DNA from: Oscillospiraceae bacterium
GTDB lineage: Bacteria > Bacillota > Clostridia > Christensenellales > Aristaeellaceae
Assembly (NCBI GenBank): GCA_031266295.1
Contig: JAISBH010000256.1
Location: 1-5,427, forward strand
Reading direction: 5' to 3'
Length of the DNA: 5,427 nucleotides
The translations under genes and the position numbers were made by a program. Positions 4,653 to 5,427 of the stretch are shown here, one piece after another (position 1 is the stretch's first letter; every line of letters starts with the position of its first letter). The notes beneath the pieces were generated by a model. It worked only from the letters and a program-made list of their open reading frames with translations. It was not told the DNA's origin and ran no database searches.

Positions 4653-5427
4653 ATGAGGAATATGGGGCTGAATAACAGGCTTATGAGCAAGCTATCTAAC
4701 AGATTCTCCGGCAGGTTCTCCGATGGATTCCACAGAACAGTCCGCGTCGCGGCGCTGCTGACGATATTGGCGCTGATCCTCGGCGCGTGCACGATCAAGC
4801 CGGACTCGACCGTCGAGGATCCGTTGACCGATCAAACGATACAGCTGCCGTTTGACGCGACCGCCACACCCGCGCCTACTCCGACGAGCGCGGTTATTAC
4901 CCGCGCGCCGACCGCCGCTCCTTCGCCCGCAGCCACGCCCACGCCCGCGCCCACGGTCCAGCCGGCCCCTAACGGGAACTATCAGGACTGGAACGACGAA
5001 ACGGGTTTAGTGATAGGCACGGCTTCACCAACGGCGGTATACACCCCGACCCCGGAGCCAGCGGTCTCCGCCGCGCCGAATACGTATACTACGCTGCGGC
5101 AGGGCATGAAGAGCGACGAGGTTGCGGACATGCAGCGCGCGCTGTCCCAATTGGGCTACTATAACGGCTCGATCGACGGCTCGTTCGGCGCGGGCACCAG
5201 GAACGCCGTCACAGCGTTCCAGCGGGCGAACGGGTTGGCCGACGATGGCATCGCCGGATCAAAGACTCTGTCGCTGCTGTACTCGGGAACGGCTGCGTCG
5301 GGTACTCAGCAGGCGTATGTCCCGCCTATCGTCACCGCTAAGCCATCCACGCCAACGCCCAAACCCACTGCGGCTCCTAAATCCACCGCGACGCCTGTCG
5401 CGGGTCCGTCCACTTATAGGTACCTTG
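4653..5427 (+). CDS. Lipoprotein with peptidoglycan-binding domain, 3' end beyond the window
   Basis: The reading frame has no stop before the right edge (258 codons seen). The N-terminus is long and basic, then hydrophobic (VAALLTILALILGAC), with lipobox LGAC and lipidated Cys46, so it should be exported and anchored to the outer face of the membrane. Residues 69-142 are a Thr/Pro/Ala-rich linker of TPAPTPT-like runs. Residues about 146-210 form one peptidoglycan-binding domain of the PG_binding_1 type: LRQGMKSDEVADMQRAL, LGYYNGSIDGSFGAGT, and AVTAFQRANGLADDGIAG. A second Thr/Pro-rich linker begins near 230, so a further domain, such as a wall hydrolase or a second binding domain, probably lies beyond the edge. 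ATG 4653 has GGGAGGG (4638-4644) eight bases upstream; ATG 4683 is a possible but weaker start. Confidence 0.88.
   Translation, partial: MRNMGLNNRLMSKLSNRFSGRFSDGFHRTVRVAALLTILALILGACTIKPDSTVEDPLTDQTIQLPFDATATPAPTPTSAVITRAPTAAPSPAATPTPAPTVQPAPNGNYQDWNDETGLVIGTASPTAVYTPTPEPAVSAAPNTYTTLRQGMKSDEVADMQRALSQLGYYNGSIDGSFGAGTRNAVTAFQRANGLADDGIAGSKTLSLLYSGTAASGTQQAYVPPIVTAKPSTPTPKPTAAPKSTATPVAGPSTYRYL

Overview
The window looks like a piece of chromosome from a moderately GC-rich, Gram-positive Clostridia-type Firmicute. The evidence is the rpsF-ssb-rpsR operon order, strong AGGAGG ribosome binding sites with mixed ATG/GTG/TTG starts, a zinc-type (C+) ribosomal protein S18, a lipoprotein with Pro/Thr-rich linkers and a peptidoglycan-binding domain, and palindrome-rich intergenic repeats of a style I associate with gut Clostridia. 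This placement is inference; no rRNA or other taxonomic marker is present.

Layout. Positions 1-293 hold a mosaic of short palindromic repeat modules (copy A). On the minus strand from about 1780 down to 295 lies an operon with an extended -10 promoter (1750-1778), a leader hairpin, rpsF (S6, with an unusual Ala/Pro tail), ssb and rpsR. Divergent from it, on the plus strand at 1878-3080, is an unrecognised 400-residue acidic, cysteine-rich protein built of three about 85-residue repeats, followed by a hairpin that probably terminates it. Positions 3141-3750 are non-coding: a perfect 26-bp palindrome, a second repeat mosaic (copy B, inverted and permuted relative to copy A), a densely self-complementary segment (3583-3709) and a degenerate second copy of the palindrome. 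A good sigma-A promoter (3767-3795) then drives a HAD-superfamily phosphatase (3837-4541), followed by the 5' part of a lipoprotein gene that runs off the right edge (4653-5427).

Functionally, S6, SSB and S18 are the usual translation/replication housekeeping set; S6 and S18 bind each other on the 30S platform. The 400-residue protein has no signal peptide, and its repeat pattern resembles repeats I recall from clostridial spore-associated proteins, so a structural role is possible but unproven. The HAD enzyme is probably a nucleotide or sugar-phosphate phosphatase, and the lipoprotein a cell-wall-associated protein. The most noteworthy signals are the triple-repeat protein, the circularly permuted inverted repeat mosaics flanking a 3-kb block that contains the rpsF operon, and the structured non-coding segment upstream of the HAD gene.
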